This document shows positions 12,001-16,690 of a stretch of DNA of 26,742 nt, piece by piece (position 1 is the first letter of the stretch; every line of letters starts with the position of its first letter). Source of the stretch: Candidatus Aenigmatarchaeota archaeon (GTDB taxonomy: Archaea > Aenigmatarchaeota > Aenigmatarchaeia > QMZP01); NCBI GenBank assembly GCA_017609225.1, contig JAFCEK010000005.1, forward strand, positions 1 through 26,742. The letters are read 5' to 3'. The position numbers were made by a program, and so were the translations under genes. The notes below the pieces were generated by a model, which was not told the DNA's origin, searched no databases, and was given only the letters and a program-made list of their open reading frames with translations.

Positions 12001-13741
12001 TCCCGGTTATTCTAACTGTTATGTTTTCCGGGTTTGTGGAGCTGAATATCAGCCTGTCACCATCAGGGTCATAAAAATATTCGGAGAGGTTCAGGGCATA
12101 GCTTGTGTTTATCTTCATGCTTATATTGGGTATTGGCTTTACAAGTTCCGGTGCCCTGTTAAAGGATTCTATAACAAATATTGTTTCATTTTCAGATGGG
12201 TTCATATAACTGTAACCGGGAAAAACCAGCCTTAGTGTATGATTGCCTTCTTCTGCGCATGGCACACATACATTTAAATCAGCATATATGCTGCCTGAGG
12301 CATTTGTTTTGTTGACCTGCTTAAGTATGCCATCCACATAGAATTCAATGCTCCGGTTTTCAAGCGGGGTTGAGTTGTCAAGCATAAGCATAGCATTTAC
12401 ATACAATGTTTCATTTGTGCGAATCCTGGTTTTGTTCAGGAAGAGGTTTAAAATCGTGTTAACAAAAACTGATATTGTTTTGTTTTTGCTTGCATTAAAC
12501 TGGTCTGAAACTGCAAATGCTGATACAATTTTGTTTCCTGGTGTTGAATTAAGGGTTGAAACAAGAATTTCATTGCTGCAATTCCGGGCTGAATTGCAAA
12601 CTATTGTTTTGTTTCCTTCCAAAACCCCAAAACCTTCTGGTATGTTCAAACCAAGGGTTATATTTGTGCTGTTCAGCCCTGTTACCTGTGTTTTGATTGT
12701 TATGTTCTCTCCTCTTGTTATATTTTCCTTAACAAACAGCTCAAGCTCAGGCAGTGTTTCATTCTCCTCTGTTTTGTTTTCCAGTACCATTATTGTTTTT
12801 GCTGCAGAAGCTGTTATGTTGCCTGAGGCTGCAAATGCTGTTATGTTCTTTTCTCCGGGGGTTGCGTTTGCTGTTGAGAGAAGAAGCTGGGTTGTGCAGT
12901 TTTCAATCAATTCACAAAAAACTGTTTTGTTGCCTTCAATAATTTCAAAATCATGCGGCAAAAACAGCTCAAGCGAAATGTTTGTCAGATTATATCCTGC
13001 TGCAGACGCCTTTATTGTGAGGTTTTCCCCTATTATAACCTCTTCCGGCGCTATAAGATTAATACCAAGGCGTGCGATACCAGCTCCTGTTTCATTCTCC
13101 TCTGTAGCATTCCCTGTAATGTTTTCCGTTGCTTCTGCTGTTATTTCAATGTCTGCCCTGGATGGCTGCAGGTAGTCTTCAGCGTTCCCGGGGAATTCTG
13201 CTGTAATAACATATGAGCCGTTTTCCAGCTGTAGTGCAAACAGGGAAACACCATAAAAATCTGTCGAGTTTTGGCCTATTAAAGAGCTGTTTAAATAGAA
13301 GCTTATGGTCTGGTTTGGCAGGAGAGAACCATCATCCAAAAACAGTATGGATTTTATTGTCTGGTTTTCATATCTGATTTCCAGTGTTGTGTTGGCCCAG
13401 ATTTCTATATCTGCCTGAGCCTCTGAGATTTTTGTCTGGTTTTCTCCTGCAACCAGGCCTGTCAAGGAGGGCTTTGTTGAATTTATGGTTTCATTTATTG
13501 TATGGGCAAGTACCAAACCGGATGTTAATGCAAAGAATATGATTGCAACAAGCATTTCTGCCTGCGCAGCGCTTGACTTCATTCGCCTTATTACATATGT
13601 GCCCGGAATGGTTATGAATCCGAAAATCATGTAAGCCAGCGGTGACAGGGCAAACATTATGAAGCTTAGAAGCATGTAGCCTGTAAGCATTACTACAACA
13701 AACGGGTAATGCTCTGCCTGTGACTTTCTTTTCTTATTCAT
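1..13741 (-). CDS. Giant multidomain surface protein, 3' end outside window
   Basis: The frame opens at ATG 13741-13739 and I followed it to base 2 without a stop: at least 4,580 codons, with the C-terminus lost off the left edge. It should be an exported, membrane- or wall-anchored surface protein for adhesion or envelope structure. Residues 1-12 are basic; hydrophobic stretches at about 13-50 and 62-80 are a helical hairpin plus a signal/anchor-like helix. The rest is extracellular in style, full of N-x-S/T sequons. Order of modules (approximate residues): Ig-like 105-195; paired-Cys CARDB/NEW3-like 225-425; Ig-like 430-520; two cadherin-like repeats 529-711; MG2-like 1106-1218; LamG split by a Gly-rich domain 1351-1926; second LamG 2018-2214; fibronectin-like; DUF2341-like 2453-2568; an unassigned ~400-residue beta domain; then CxxC-bearing Ig-like modules; then CARDB-like repeats to the window edge. 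Its ATG overlaps the upstream gene by 8 bp, so translation is probably coupled. Individual ligands cannot be named. Confidence 0.93.
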   Translation of the reverse strand, partial: MNKKRKSQAEHYPFVVVMLTGYMLLSFIMFALSPLAYMIFGFITIPGTYVIRRMKSSAAQAEMLVAIIFFALTSGLVLAHTINETINSTKPSLTGLVAGENQTKISEAQADIEIWANTTLEIRYENQTIKSILFLDDGSLLPNQTISFYLNSSLIGQNSTDFYGVSLFALQLENGSYVITAEFPGNAEDYLQPSRADIEITAEATENITGNATEENETGAGIARLGINLIAPEEVIIGENLTIKASAAGYNLTNISLELFLPHDFEIIEGNKTVFCELIENCTTQLLLSTANATPGEKNITAFAASGNITASAAKTIMVLENKTEENETLPELELFVKENITRGENITIKTQVTGLNSTNITLGLNIPEGFGVLEGNKTIVCNSARNCSNEILVSTLNSTPGNKIVSAFAVSDQFNASKNKTISVFVNTILNLFLNKTRIRTNETLYVNAMLMLDNSTPLENRSIEFYVDGILKQVNKTNASGSIYADLNVCVPCAEEGNHTLRLVFPGYSYMNPSENETIFVIESFNRAPELVKPIPNISMKINTSYALNLSEYFYDPDGDRLIFSSTNPENITVRITGSTALLTPDPGFLGARYLTFTASDRKNSTDSNELEINVSLNRPPVLAKPIPNITMFKDSYYILNLSEYFYDPDGDNLSFNSTSPLNISIKINQTTALAKLRPDINFTGTRKLIFYASDGNETAESNTIDINVTEYEGILIRKFSYPKTVKLGEPIRIDIEMIILPGTAPGIYKGTDIVFREIQNEKTSSLLNTTWLADEASCGNHEITIRAALYNKTSGNWTEKEDKIIDIYVDCENTELNKTHKEIKENIEIEEEVIQEPAEIGRPVKWKKIIKAKNRKDKEIKRTLKLDIPEPAILDNTQPPKENRGFGLMGFSQNKKLNSAEGFLKKEKPVNKSIKIELAPGENRTYEIEYETPPPEKEETLETYGGWKKKISLKSRLHYTNVTVRTEIPETLGSRVYIKSSKKAFDINEEPEFEIELKGAGYTFRLVSLDKTEQDITKSAELLDTDNDDFYDTIEWKTNLSEKNYRVEIVPVKEIKAIAKGPDGAIIEPLIEEKNGKYKIKLEKSRKIKPGLYRLIVEYGSYEEEYWFQWGLVSINTRKSMYRPGETAEIIMVVLDRYGHLVSGADVDLAVKEPSGISSLLSTKTGTIREQEKGVYVANYYVLKEGTYMLYAKAKAKDTESEIESYFLAKHYYEFDIIRDTPVTIDPRKGDFTSSIKVTSYNGVQTFDIVEYLPREFTVTDAGGAELTEKGKEKILKWHGVRTGSTVSYKFSTPWKWPYLYMIGPSEIVYGEKSFQEARSWMLAVDPAVWINFVSPTPDNDTYTANDWVFINVSLNTTPVTSAFIDWNYTLRGYWDFDENTGTYANDSSTWSNNGTITGAGWVSGKFGYALDFDSGDVVTIPNDSSLNISDEITIEAWIKDISIDFGDGSDGSLTVSAANTVVNNYTYLIANASSGSINITVNDISDFSAGDEIMIIQMQNGSCDAAAGTYEFARIDYVSGNNITLLSPLTNTYKNTTYDSTASCSAQIVRIPHYTTVTIQNGASIVASAWNGYTGGIVAFRANDTVTFSGTGVINVSDRGFRGGAMGVNNNDPGREGEGIYGLGNWAPKAGGSVYPTDSNTGGAGGNGVSHCGGGGGGGGHASQGGTGNTKISQYDDPSYGGYAVGSPDLSTMFFGGGGGGGGDDDGAGTDADGGDGGGIVFITAKNINNANIYSNGESKPDTNDCGAAEGSGGAGGSIYLVADTISIGTVEAVGGQGANEPSDYGNGGDGSDGRIRMDYSSLSGSSSPSHYQGAAPVKSIVKKGSGYELYATSSSVTGKLNGQDIITYAISTTEWTHVALTYNGSVVSLYVNGTLVNSTSYSQALSLSSENLTIGYGPAAGTIDEVRIFSRALSEQEILASYNSSANPLYNNFTGLAGEYEYYAGVSDSSGDYNSTETRYVTIDPTPPSLEFVYPTRENNTYIFVNYYEVNISVSDQYDTSSHIDWERSLLGFWRFNENSGQTISDLSTWGDDGTLGSNSSSEDSDPAWINVGKFGTGLSFDGTDDYANIVDSSVFDYSNLTIEAWFKTSSASPSNGATILARDNSTTSEFRLFLNSSNYLVFELDGVTANSTITLNDGNWHHAAAAWNSSHIKLYVDGNLMDTAPYSGNPHEDLNITIGTRGGQSNSFFNGYIDEVKLWNRTLDNTEINASYNSNLYSLYRNFTYLKEGYHTYSAFATDRGGAYNQSETRYIYYNATPDLVYPAWSNNQTNASSSAYNGQTVYFNVTLSDNYVGGHWIFSWNESGSWVNDTQVPWKTTQTQALVEKTITHSTRGDQISWRWYFNDSYGNENQTDIWNFTLTNAPPNTPILINPLPYWFYTLGETINFTWNASDNDGDTLTYYFYLDGVLNDSTTNKYIEKIIDAGVYNWSVKADDGIVNSTLPAAQIFKVGEKYWWNLTWGYRTPINITMGNSGNQTEFQIMLEINTSYYISQGKMQTDCGDIRFTNQSDDPMPYYVEPRRCNSEDEYTIIWVQVPFLEENKNNTIYMYYGAVYNVTTTGDEDDVFNYSTPTDVLYPVGYWNERNDAQVVAFRNNTNVTIGNWNMILNMSQSVRVQEGNYTNSTPVYSDKPIYIDSINEDTTSGEEPGDSWVPKGWASMNGLATAFYRDWNNIFFYSPFGEATVEVWHDTGNGFVINETITVPQGTVGRSTADPANQKTMWLNSSLPIIGFGNGGSGNNTFNRDNFPVHETHTDLYGVPSNNLDVGAIYDNTVATVYYSDQFGSIALYLDAGDVLEVTSSLLPSDIDNQNSDGRVVGVHVHANYPVSGSQTADSDGYDVSAFLPEYELGREYFIPQIGEYITVVTLTSNTTCTVYDANGNIKSVGRSNPQTSGITTMPYPGHLYFGDDDSSYIQEGDRLLCDAAVYAYYDADGVVAPYQGAEEHNLLSMKSMRKYCYPYPTYGLQQEESIIPVLNDTDVTPTLDGWGHAFNFSVFATDPDNQTLNISLWYNRSGLEWTYVNFTICPFCGSGVRNYINETRFSCSDITYPGYAYYKFNTTDPAGQHTESEIRYFQIEEDDVDIDDIYPASGSIVNRTANTTFIARIWDSDYGRAAYPADGYIKISLTDIVTFDDGVANSTNSTGYIHRRMTQSDWGCLSYVYPLGPHTYMADTNDTCYKSNATTGTRAVNFILTGDQIITINHPNGTENYTRGPDIILNVSIIDDCGEKVGSPTGADVYFNLTNQNTGQSFRCPSAGYAVYNDYYGTYTCTWTTTDKPIGDYTVKIYSSEQYYNDQENTTTFHLFTPPQLYNASVNPSTGGWSRTYNYTINVTDDPGDEVNVSLWVKKGPTGSWQYVESKNCSSCSGTVLWFTKNYTCNDIDFWYFKFNATDNASNSNTTSETDNYHYVNKTSVSIQYGGAGNESIANPQSGTTFSLLIYNEEKGSYNFSGISKPLIKFNVTNDGASNFLYVNETYADDDGYANVTYTPDTRFTISRNETWLGYVDYGDSCFIYNVSDNYVVHNDVNWPPEYQNPTANGIIAPSISSQGFGGNWTFNITVWDGQGDDLNITLLLDTGSGWTEYNTSTCTACSNPTTINFSINLSCSSINSSAHYMFNITDNATNSNETDAYTVGIEKDNTTYEIVLGNNEIANRSQTQTLTLMMRWLDANGSVIANRNINFSATYDTDNAFWDNLGANTTNGTGYVIWEFDPTCTGPRYEVGVRKWKSFIENDQCYYDNETTLYNISVRGDFNISVTKPEQTPAESDYYERGDNILFSAAIRDDCGVTLSDVNVTFYAEGPITGVCGDENVTMIVPGYYECIWDSTSASDGWYNITANTTLDYYYNATETNYNFSLNNTVGGWIYIKTPPALSVANVSPRSGSWILPHNFSLIVDDNPGDTVNVTLQVQVLGGNWEDVANRSCTDCSNTQLNWTDVTFPCSGYVNNWMKFRFIAYDTEGYVTTTDFTTNPGYYVDSDDQFYIEKANINLTYVAGNKTTVNTSNSTLFVLQVYSLDRIGANQTNFTSIAKPTVYFNVTTNTVDFSTVNSTAANNSGHAEVSFTPDCTFTESTQKWLGYVADTDSCYNANVSENLTVDLLLPDCAANIEILYTYRPSEIFQNNSFDIITNIKAFTDDITNANATIYLPSGWTVYPSQVQNIGTLAQNADTNITWTVNATQYTDSIINISANSTEDIDNTTITPALYKKTPSTEYANIPVLLEPSENTTIAFACAAGDYRTANITLNLTIDSQTSVKAETYNSTAWLDVLHSYRILTNETKPLLLLNKQIAPNETGYCNIRITNTGNGNVTIRNASFEAYYTPGIKILDIQAGRNNYNITGMEYSDGIFNVTVRVENNMSISKTVNVTLNITNTSGYSVYNATNESIVLQAGATEYINFSYIDASTWPQDTYIMNASVSFSSGSMQRQEQFTINNISVSVRNEKYMCNSTNQTVNITITHPFNDEIEYNVSLSIPAGWNIDNYYQTVNISEPSNATLSFIITSSNSVENATINITVNYTHPFGLDKAKTESIFVENSNNIAILEIIRETPQTVANNKVFESALIIHNKGCGTTSGTIT
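1430..4790 (-). repeat. Array of CxxC+C Ig-like repeat modules (protein level)
   Basis: Four related, diverged units carry a CxxC pair followed about 15-20 residues later by a third Cys. The pairs are ICPFC (bases ~4627-4660), NCSSC (~3624-3656), TCTAC (~2944-2975) and SCTDC (~1936-1971). Each is preceded by a D-x-P/Q-G-D or DPDNQ strand and followed by a FKFNATD-like strand. At least three of the units end in a 'WLGYV...D-x-C' or Cys-containing segment. Two linker modules (about 4150-3800 and 2480-2130) share RGxDI/N, DDCG and C-x-W elements. The Cys triads could form disulfides or bind metal. Confidence 0.65.
6040..6385 (-). other. DUF2341-like domain in giant protein
   Basis: Approximate residues 2453-2568. 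The sequence runs WGYRTPINITM, then QGKMQTDCGDIRFTNQSDD, then PYYVEP, then TIIWVQVPFLEENKNNTIYM and YYGA. This matches the DUF2341 pattern (gKM..d..DiRFt, PYwiE, iWVkvP, IYmYYGN), common in archaeal and bacterial surface proteins and often near LamG domains. Confidence 0.8.
7090..7690 (-). other. Second LamG domain in giant protein
   Basis: Approximate residues 2018-2214. The motifs in order are LLGFWRFNENSGQTI, VGKFGTGLSFDGTDDYANI, NLTIEAWFKTS, DGNWHHAAAAWNSSHIKLYV and FNGYIDEVKLWNRTLDNTEI. This is the standard microbial LamG motif series and is uninterrupted, unlike the preceding copy. Confidence 0.85.
7965..9690 (-). other. LamG domain split by an inserted Gly-rich domain
   Basis: The N-terminal half of a LamG/concanavalin-like fold (GYWDFDENTGTY, then GKFGYALDFDSGD, then ISDEITIEAWIKD) ends near base 9410. 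The C-terminal half (KSIVKKGSGYELYATSS, then STTEWTHVALTYNG, then GTIDEVRIFSRALS) resumes near 8280. Between them sit about 370 residues that do not belong to LamG. Both halves are in one frame, and together they make a complete LamG of normal size. A glycan-binding role is likely from the family but not shown here. Confidence 0.82.
8290..9410 (-). other. Glycine-rich inserted domain (within LamG)
   Basis: It begins with FGDGSDGSLTVS and ends with GSDGRIRMDYSSLSGSSSP, boundaries I recognise from a recurring Gly-rich beta-type cassette in microbial surface and phage proteins. Between them are a TIQNGASIVAS-type strand region, GGIVAFRANDTVTFSG, and several polyglycine runs of seven to nine residues (bases about 8618-8650 and 8748-8772, visible as CCGCCTCCG-type repeats on the plus strand). 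These runs raise local GC above the rest of the gene. Confidence 0.7.
10090..10425 (-). other. MG2 (alpha-2-macroglobulin)-like domain in giant protein
   Basis: The segment around residues 1106-1218 contains WGLVSINTRKSMYRPGETA, followed by a strand ending VVLDRYGHLVSGADVDLAV. The pattern of an aromatic residue, 'K-x-x-Y-R-P-G-E' and 'V-x-D-x-x-G' is the hallmark of MG2 domains, which act as structural beta-sandwiches in large extracellular proteins. It is followed (about 10090-9760) by a beta domain ending in EARSWMLAVD, which leads into the first LamG. Confidence 0.65.
11610..12155 (-). other. Two cadherin-like (CADG-type) repeats in giant protein
   Basis: Each unit starts PELVKPIPN or PVLAKPIPN, continues to LNLSEYFYDPDGD, and ends with a FxASD-type strand. 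The DPDGD acidic loop is typical of calcium-binding cadherin-like domains in microbial surface proteins (family knowledge; calcium binding is inferred). The 13 codons for LNLSEYFYDPDGD are identical at DNA level in both units, 276 bp (92 codons) apart. Confidence 0.75.
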
Positions 13742-14996
13742 ATTCCACCATGACCCTTACCGTGTTGATACCAAGGCCGGTGGAATAATCAGAAGCAACC
13801 AGAATAGTTGATTCGCATGATTCTCCTGGCTGCAGATTTCCGCAGCTGATTAAATTGCTGCCTTCTATTATTGAGAAACCCAAGGGAAGATACCATGTAA
13901 GTACAGTATTCCTTGCCTCACCTGTGCCTGTATTCTCTGCTGTTGCTGTGAGCCGTATATTTTCCCCCCTGACTGCCTTTTCAGGCACATTAAGCGTTAT
14001 GCTTATTGCTGGTTCTCCCTGCTTCTCTGTTTGGTTAATGGTTTCATTTATTTCAGGCAGGGTTATGTTTGCTTCTGTTTTGTTTGTTTCATTTATGGTT
14101 TCGTTTATTTCAGGCAATCCGATTCCCGGGGGTCCCGGCTCCTGGCCTGTTTTGTTTTCTGTTTCATTGCCTGTTTCCGGTTCAGTTGCATTCTGCTCCG
14201 GCACCACCGGTGCACAGTCAATATCACATGTTTCATTTTCCTCACACAGACCATTGCCGCAGCAGGGTGTTATTGGTATGCATATGCAGTTTTCGGTATC
14301 AGGCTCTTCGCATATGCCGCAGGTTAAATTGCACACAGCTTCCTCGCATTCCTCTGTTTCTTTTGGTTTGCCTGCCAGTGTTCCGCAGGAGTTCATATCT
14401 GTGCATATTCTGCTTCTAAACCCGTTCCTGCATTCAGACCATTCTGTACAGTTCCAGGATTCCTGGCATGTTTTGTTTTCTTCTGGCAATGATTCATGCC
14501 CTTTGCAGTCAGGGGTGCACGCAGAGCATACACCTGTTTCAGGATTGCATACACCAGTGCATTCGGAGACAAATCCATCTGGGCATGTGGTTGTATATGT
14601 TTCGCAAACCACTCCATCACATGGGTTTTGCTCTTCAGGCTGTTCCTGGTCTGGTGCCTCTGAACTGTCATCATTCTCCACTGGTTCCTGTTTCTCCTGC
14701 TGGTCTTCTTCTTTTTTCTGTTTTGATGTATCCTGAGGTTCTGAAGGTTCTGATGATGGCTCCTCTGTATTATCCTCTATAATATCCGGCAGCTGCATCA
14801 TGTCCGGAGCCTGTGTATCTGTATCCTGAGTCTGCCCGTCTGTCAAATCAGTTGCCATATTTCCTGTGTAGTTCCCTGTGTAGCTTACTGCAAGGACCGT
14901 TGGTATCAATAGAAGCAGAACTAAAACAAACACTGTTATCCTTGCCTGGCTTTTCTGTTCTCTAGAAGTTGGTATTCTTCCACCAGCTTGGTTCAT
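13734..14996 (-). CDS. Anchored Cys-rich, TSP1-like surface protein
   Basis: This 420-residue protein has a basic N-terminus (1-19) and a hydrophobic signal/anchor at about 19-37. A 75-residue Asp/Glu/Gln/Pro stalk (50-125) follows, then a Cys-rich region (126-261). Within that region, WNCTEWSEC at 181-189 plus GFRSRIC and TEEC resembles a thrombospondin type 1 repeat, and CCGNGLCEENETCDIDC at 245-261 matches the CGNGxCE-type motif of archaeal surface proteins. Residues 266-325 form an N-glycosylation-rich linker with LPEINETIN repeated at 294 and 313. Residues 330-419 are a CARDB/DUF11-like beta domain. The orientation is probably N-in/C-out. It is the first gene of the minus-strand operon, and its stop overlaps the giant gene's start by 8 bp, so the two products are probably made together and may associate at the surface. 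The ATG at 14996 sits about 26 nt from a TATA-like run. No enzymatic motif is visible. Confidence 0.9.
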   Translation of the reverse strand: MNQAGGRIPTSREQKSQARITVFVLVLLLLIPTVLAVSYTGNYTGNMATDLTDGQTQDTDTQAPDMMQLPDIIEDNTEEPSSEPSEPQDTSKQKKEEDQQEKQEPVENDDSSEAPDQEQPEEQNPCDGVVCETYTTTCPDGFVSECTGVCNPETGVCSACTPDCKGHESLPEENKTCQESWNCTEWSECRNGFRSRICTDMNSCGTLAGKPKETEECEEAVCNLTCGICEEPDTENCICIPITPCCGNGLCEENETCDIDCAPVVPEQNATEPETGNETENKTGQEPGPPGIGLPEINETINETNKTEANITLPEINETINQTEKQGEPAISITLNVPEKAVRGENIRLTATAENTGTGEARNTVLTWYLPLGFSIIEGSNLISCGNLQPGESCESTILVASDYSTGLGINTVRVMVEYE

Positions 14997-15006
14997 TTAC
15001 TTGCCC

Positions 15007-15026
15007 CATATAGCTATATAGCTATA
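15007..15026 (-). promoter_or_regulatory. TATA-like element for the surface-protein operon
   Basis: Read on the minus strand this is TATAGCTATATAGCTATATG, a tandem TATAGC run centred near 15018-15022. It is 22-26 nt upstream of the ATG at 14996, the spacing expected for a leaderless or near-leaderless archaeal transcript. Confidence 0.45.
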
Positions 15027-15090
15027 CAAGGGTTTTCTGTCGATGGATATAATTTTCATGGGTTTTTCCGGAAATGAAAATGAAAATGAT

Positions 15091-15102
15091 TGGTTTAAAC
15101 CA
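15091..15102. promoter_or_regulatory. 12-bp palindrome TGGTTTAAACCA between divergent genes
   Basis: A perfect inverted repeat lies in the 257-bp gap between the surface-protein operon and the winged-helix gene. Its position about 95 bp and 150 bp from the two starts suits a regulator site, but no binding protein is known. Confidence 0.35.
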
Positions 15103-15222
15103 GTTGAAAACCATTTATATTCTTTTTTATACCATTAAAAACGATTAAAATCTGTTTTTTATGTCGAAACGATTAATTTTAATAAAATTGGACGAAAAAT
15201 TCTATTGAAAGTTGGGGGAAAA

Positions 15223-15231
15223 ATTTATATT
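15223..15231 (+). promoter_or_regulatory. TATA box for the winged-helix gene
   Basis: ATTTATATT is centred near 15228, 26 nt before the ATG at 15254. This fixes the start as leaderless and argues against the upstream TTG at 15212. Confidence 0.6.
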
Positions 15232-15245
15232 ATGTCGAACGACAT
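15232..15245. promoter_or_regulatory. Candidate operator ATGTCG-AA-CGACAT
   Basis: A perfect inverted repeat with 6-bp arms and a 2-bp spacer lies directly between the TATA box and the start codon of the winged-helix gene. A binding protein here would block the start of transcription. An imperfect second copy (ATGTCGAAACGATT) lies at 15161-15174. Autoregulation by the adjacent winged-helix protein is an inference. Confidence 0.5.
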
Positions 15246-15253
15246 TATTAACT

Positions 15254-15712
15254 ATGATTGGGTCAAGAGATGACAAGGACAAGAGGGAGCAGGATGTTCA
15301 GATGCTCTTTGATATAAAGCATATGATTGAAAAGAGCTTTACTGTGGTGAGACCCGGTGAGGAAAGCCATATCACAAGAATATATTCGGAGCTTGATAAC
15401 CTCAACAAAAAATTTGAAGACCTGAAAAGCATTGTTCTTGTCGGAATGAAAGGCAGGAGAGGGGAAAGTCCCAGGAAGAGCAGGATAAAGAAGCAGATAA
15501 TTCTCCTTCTGGAAAAACACAAAAGAATGGATTCCCAGCAGCTTGGCAGGATTCTGAAGCTTTCCAGGGTAAGGGCGAATGAATATCTCAAAGAGCTGGA
15601 AAATGAAAAGATAGCAAGAGGCATTGTTATAAAGAGAAGGAAATTCTATATGCTTGCAGACGACCTTATGAAAAGGACGCAGGCAAACACTGCTGATGCG
15701 GAGGGGGCTTGA
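15254..15712 (+). CDS. Winged-helix DNA-binding regulator
   Basis: A 152-residue basic protein. Residues 10-60 are predicted helical (QMLFDIKHMIEKSF; YSELDNLNKKFEDLKSI), suited to dimerisation. Residues 74-134 fit a winged-helix fold: KKQIILLLEKHKRMDSQQLG, then LSRVRANEYLKELENEK as recognition helix, then a wing GIVIKRRKFYML. The start is ATG 15254 because a TATA box lies 26 nt upstream; a longer TTG form from 15212 would cross the promoter. It heads the plus-strand cluster and is followed after 32 nt by a MinD-like ATPase, so it may control that cluster. The inverted repeat covering its own start region suggests autoregulation. The specific family is not recognised, and no ligand-binding domain or metal site is visible. 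Confidence 0.82.
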   Translation: MIGSRDDKDKREQDVQMLFDIKHMIEKSFTVVRPGEESHITRIYSELDNLNKKFEDLKSIVLVGMKGRRGESPRKSRIKKQIILLLEKHKRMDSQQLGRILKLSRVRANEYLKELENEKIARGIVIKRRKFYMLADDLMKRTQANTADAEGA

Positions 15713-15744
15713 ATATATTAATCAGAAAAACATTATATAAATAC

Positions 15745-16464
15745 ATGAGGGTTATATCTGTTGTTTCTGGCAAGGGCGGAACCGGTAAAACAACAATAAC
15801 CACAAATCTTGCTGCCTTTCTTTCAGGCAGCCTTGGACTTGATGTGCTTGCTGTTGACTGCAACATAACAACGCCGCATCTGGGTATGTTTCTGGGAATG
15901 GAAGAGTTTCCTGTCAGCATAAATCATGTGATAAGGGGCTGGGTTGATTTGGAGGATGCTGTGTACAGGCATCCCACAGGCCTGAGGGTTCTGCCTGCAT
16001 CACATTCCCTGAAAGATTCCAAAAATATCAATCCTTCGGAGATAAAAAATGTTGTTGGGGAGGCATGTAAAAGATTTAAACCAGAAATAGTAATTTTAGA
16101 CTGTGCACCAGGATTTGGCAGGGAAGCCATTGCAGGAATGAAAACAGGAAAAGAAATCCTTATGGTGGCAACCCCGCACATAACATCAATAACAGATACA
16201 GTAAAATCAAAATATATTGCAGACAAACTGGGAGTAAAACCGCTTGGCATGGTTTTGAATAAAACAGGATATGTAAGGAACGAGCTTAAAAGCAAAGAGA
16301 TTGAAGAGATTGTCGGGGTTCCTGTTATGGCATCAATACCTATGGACAAAAACATGGAAAAATGCTCAAATGAAAACAAAATAGCTGTGATACACAAGCC
16401 GAGGTCAAAGGCAAGCAGAAACATGAAAAGGCTGGCTGGTAAAATACTGGATATGGGGATATGA
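15745..16464 (+). CDS. MinD/ParA-family ATPase, copy 1
   Basis: A 239-residue deviant-Walker P-loop ATPase. The Walker A at residues 8-17 is SGKGGTGKTT, with signature lysine K10. The A' segment around D38 is LAVDCNITTPHLG, and switch II/Walker B is VILDCAPG (116-123). These are the MinD/ParA hallmarks: ATP-driven dimerisation and, in MinD, membrane binding to position other proteins. The last 15 residues (RNMKRLAGKILDMGI) could form an amphipathic membrane-binding helix. The start is ATG 15745 rather than TTG 15709, because family homology begins at MRVISVVSGK; GAATATATTA at 15711-15720 could be an internal promoter about 26 nt upstream. The next gene follows after 1 nt, so it is probably co-transcribed and functionally tied to the membrane/coiled-coil proteins. 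The target it positions is unknown. Confidence 0.9.
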   Translation: MRVISVVSGKGGTGKTTITTNLAAFLSGSLGLDVLAVDCNITTPHLGMFLGMEEFPVSINHVIRGWVDLEDAVYRHPTGLRVLPASHSLKDSKNINPSEIKNVVGEACKRFKPEIVILDCAPGFGREAIAGMKTGKEILMVATPHITSITDTVKSKYIADKLGVKPLGMVLNKTGYVRNELKSKEIEEIVGVPVMASIPMDKNMEKCSNENKIAVIHKPRSKASRNMKRLAGKILDMGI

Positions 16465-16465
16465 T

Positions 16466-16690
16466 ATGATAGAGCTTGTAATCCTGATTGCTGTGCTTGT
16501 AGGTGTGATATGCTTTCTGGTATACCAGCTGTACAAGGTTTCAAATGCACCAAGAATAGAAATAATAAAGCATATGGGGGGGAAATCAATGGAATCCAGG
16601 CTTCTGGAACTCAAAAAGGCTGTCATGGACTTGAGGTTCCAGCTAAGGAAAAGGGAAGAGATTCTAAAGTCATTAAAGGAGATTGAATAA
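16466..16690 (+). CDS. Small bitopic membrane protein with coiled coil
   Basis: A 74-residue protein with one N-terminal transmembrane helix (residues 1-26, IELVILIAVLVGVICFLVYQLYK) and a charged C-terminal helix (40-74, SRLLELKKAVMDLRFQLRKR) with heptad-like spacing. The topology is most likely N-out/C-in, given the positive residues after the helix. It starts 1 nt after the MinD-like gene, and its TAA overlaps the ATG of the following coiled-coil gene, so the three are translated as a unit. A role as membrane receptor or anchor for the ATPase or the coiled-coil protein is inferred. The size and layout resemble FtsB/DivIC-type divisome proteins, but no diagnostic residues support that identity. 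Confidence 0.85.
   Translation: MIELVILIAVLVGVICFLVYQLYKVSNAPRIEIIKHMGGKSMESRLLELKKAVMDLRFQLRKREEILKSLKEIE

Noticed and set aside
12348..13175. Plus-strand open frame of 275 codons
   Set aside because: Antisense shadow of the Asn/Thr-rich CARDB-like region of the giant protein; no promoter or ribosome-binding site, and Val/Phe/Ser-biased.
13855..14736. Plus-strand open frame of 293 codons
   Set aside because: Antisense to the Cys-rich surface protein, whose motifs (TSP1-like, CGNGxCE) are clear on the minus strand.
15212..15253. TTG start giving a 166-residue winged-helix protein
   Set aside because: It would translate through the TATA box and operator; ATG 15254 lies 26 nt from the TATA box.
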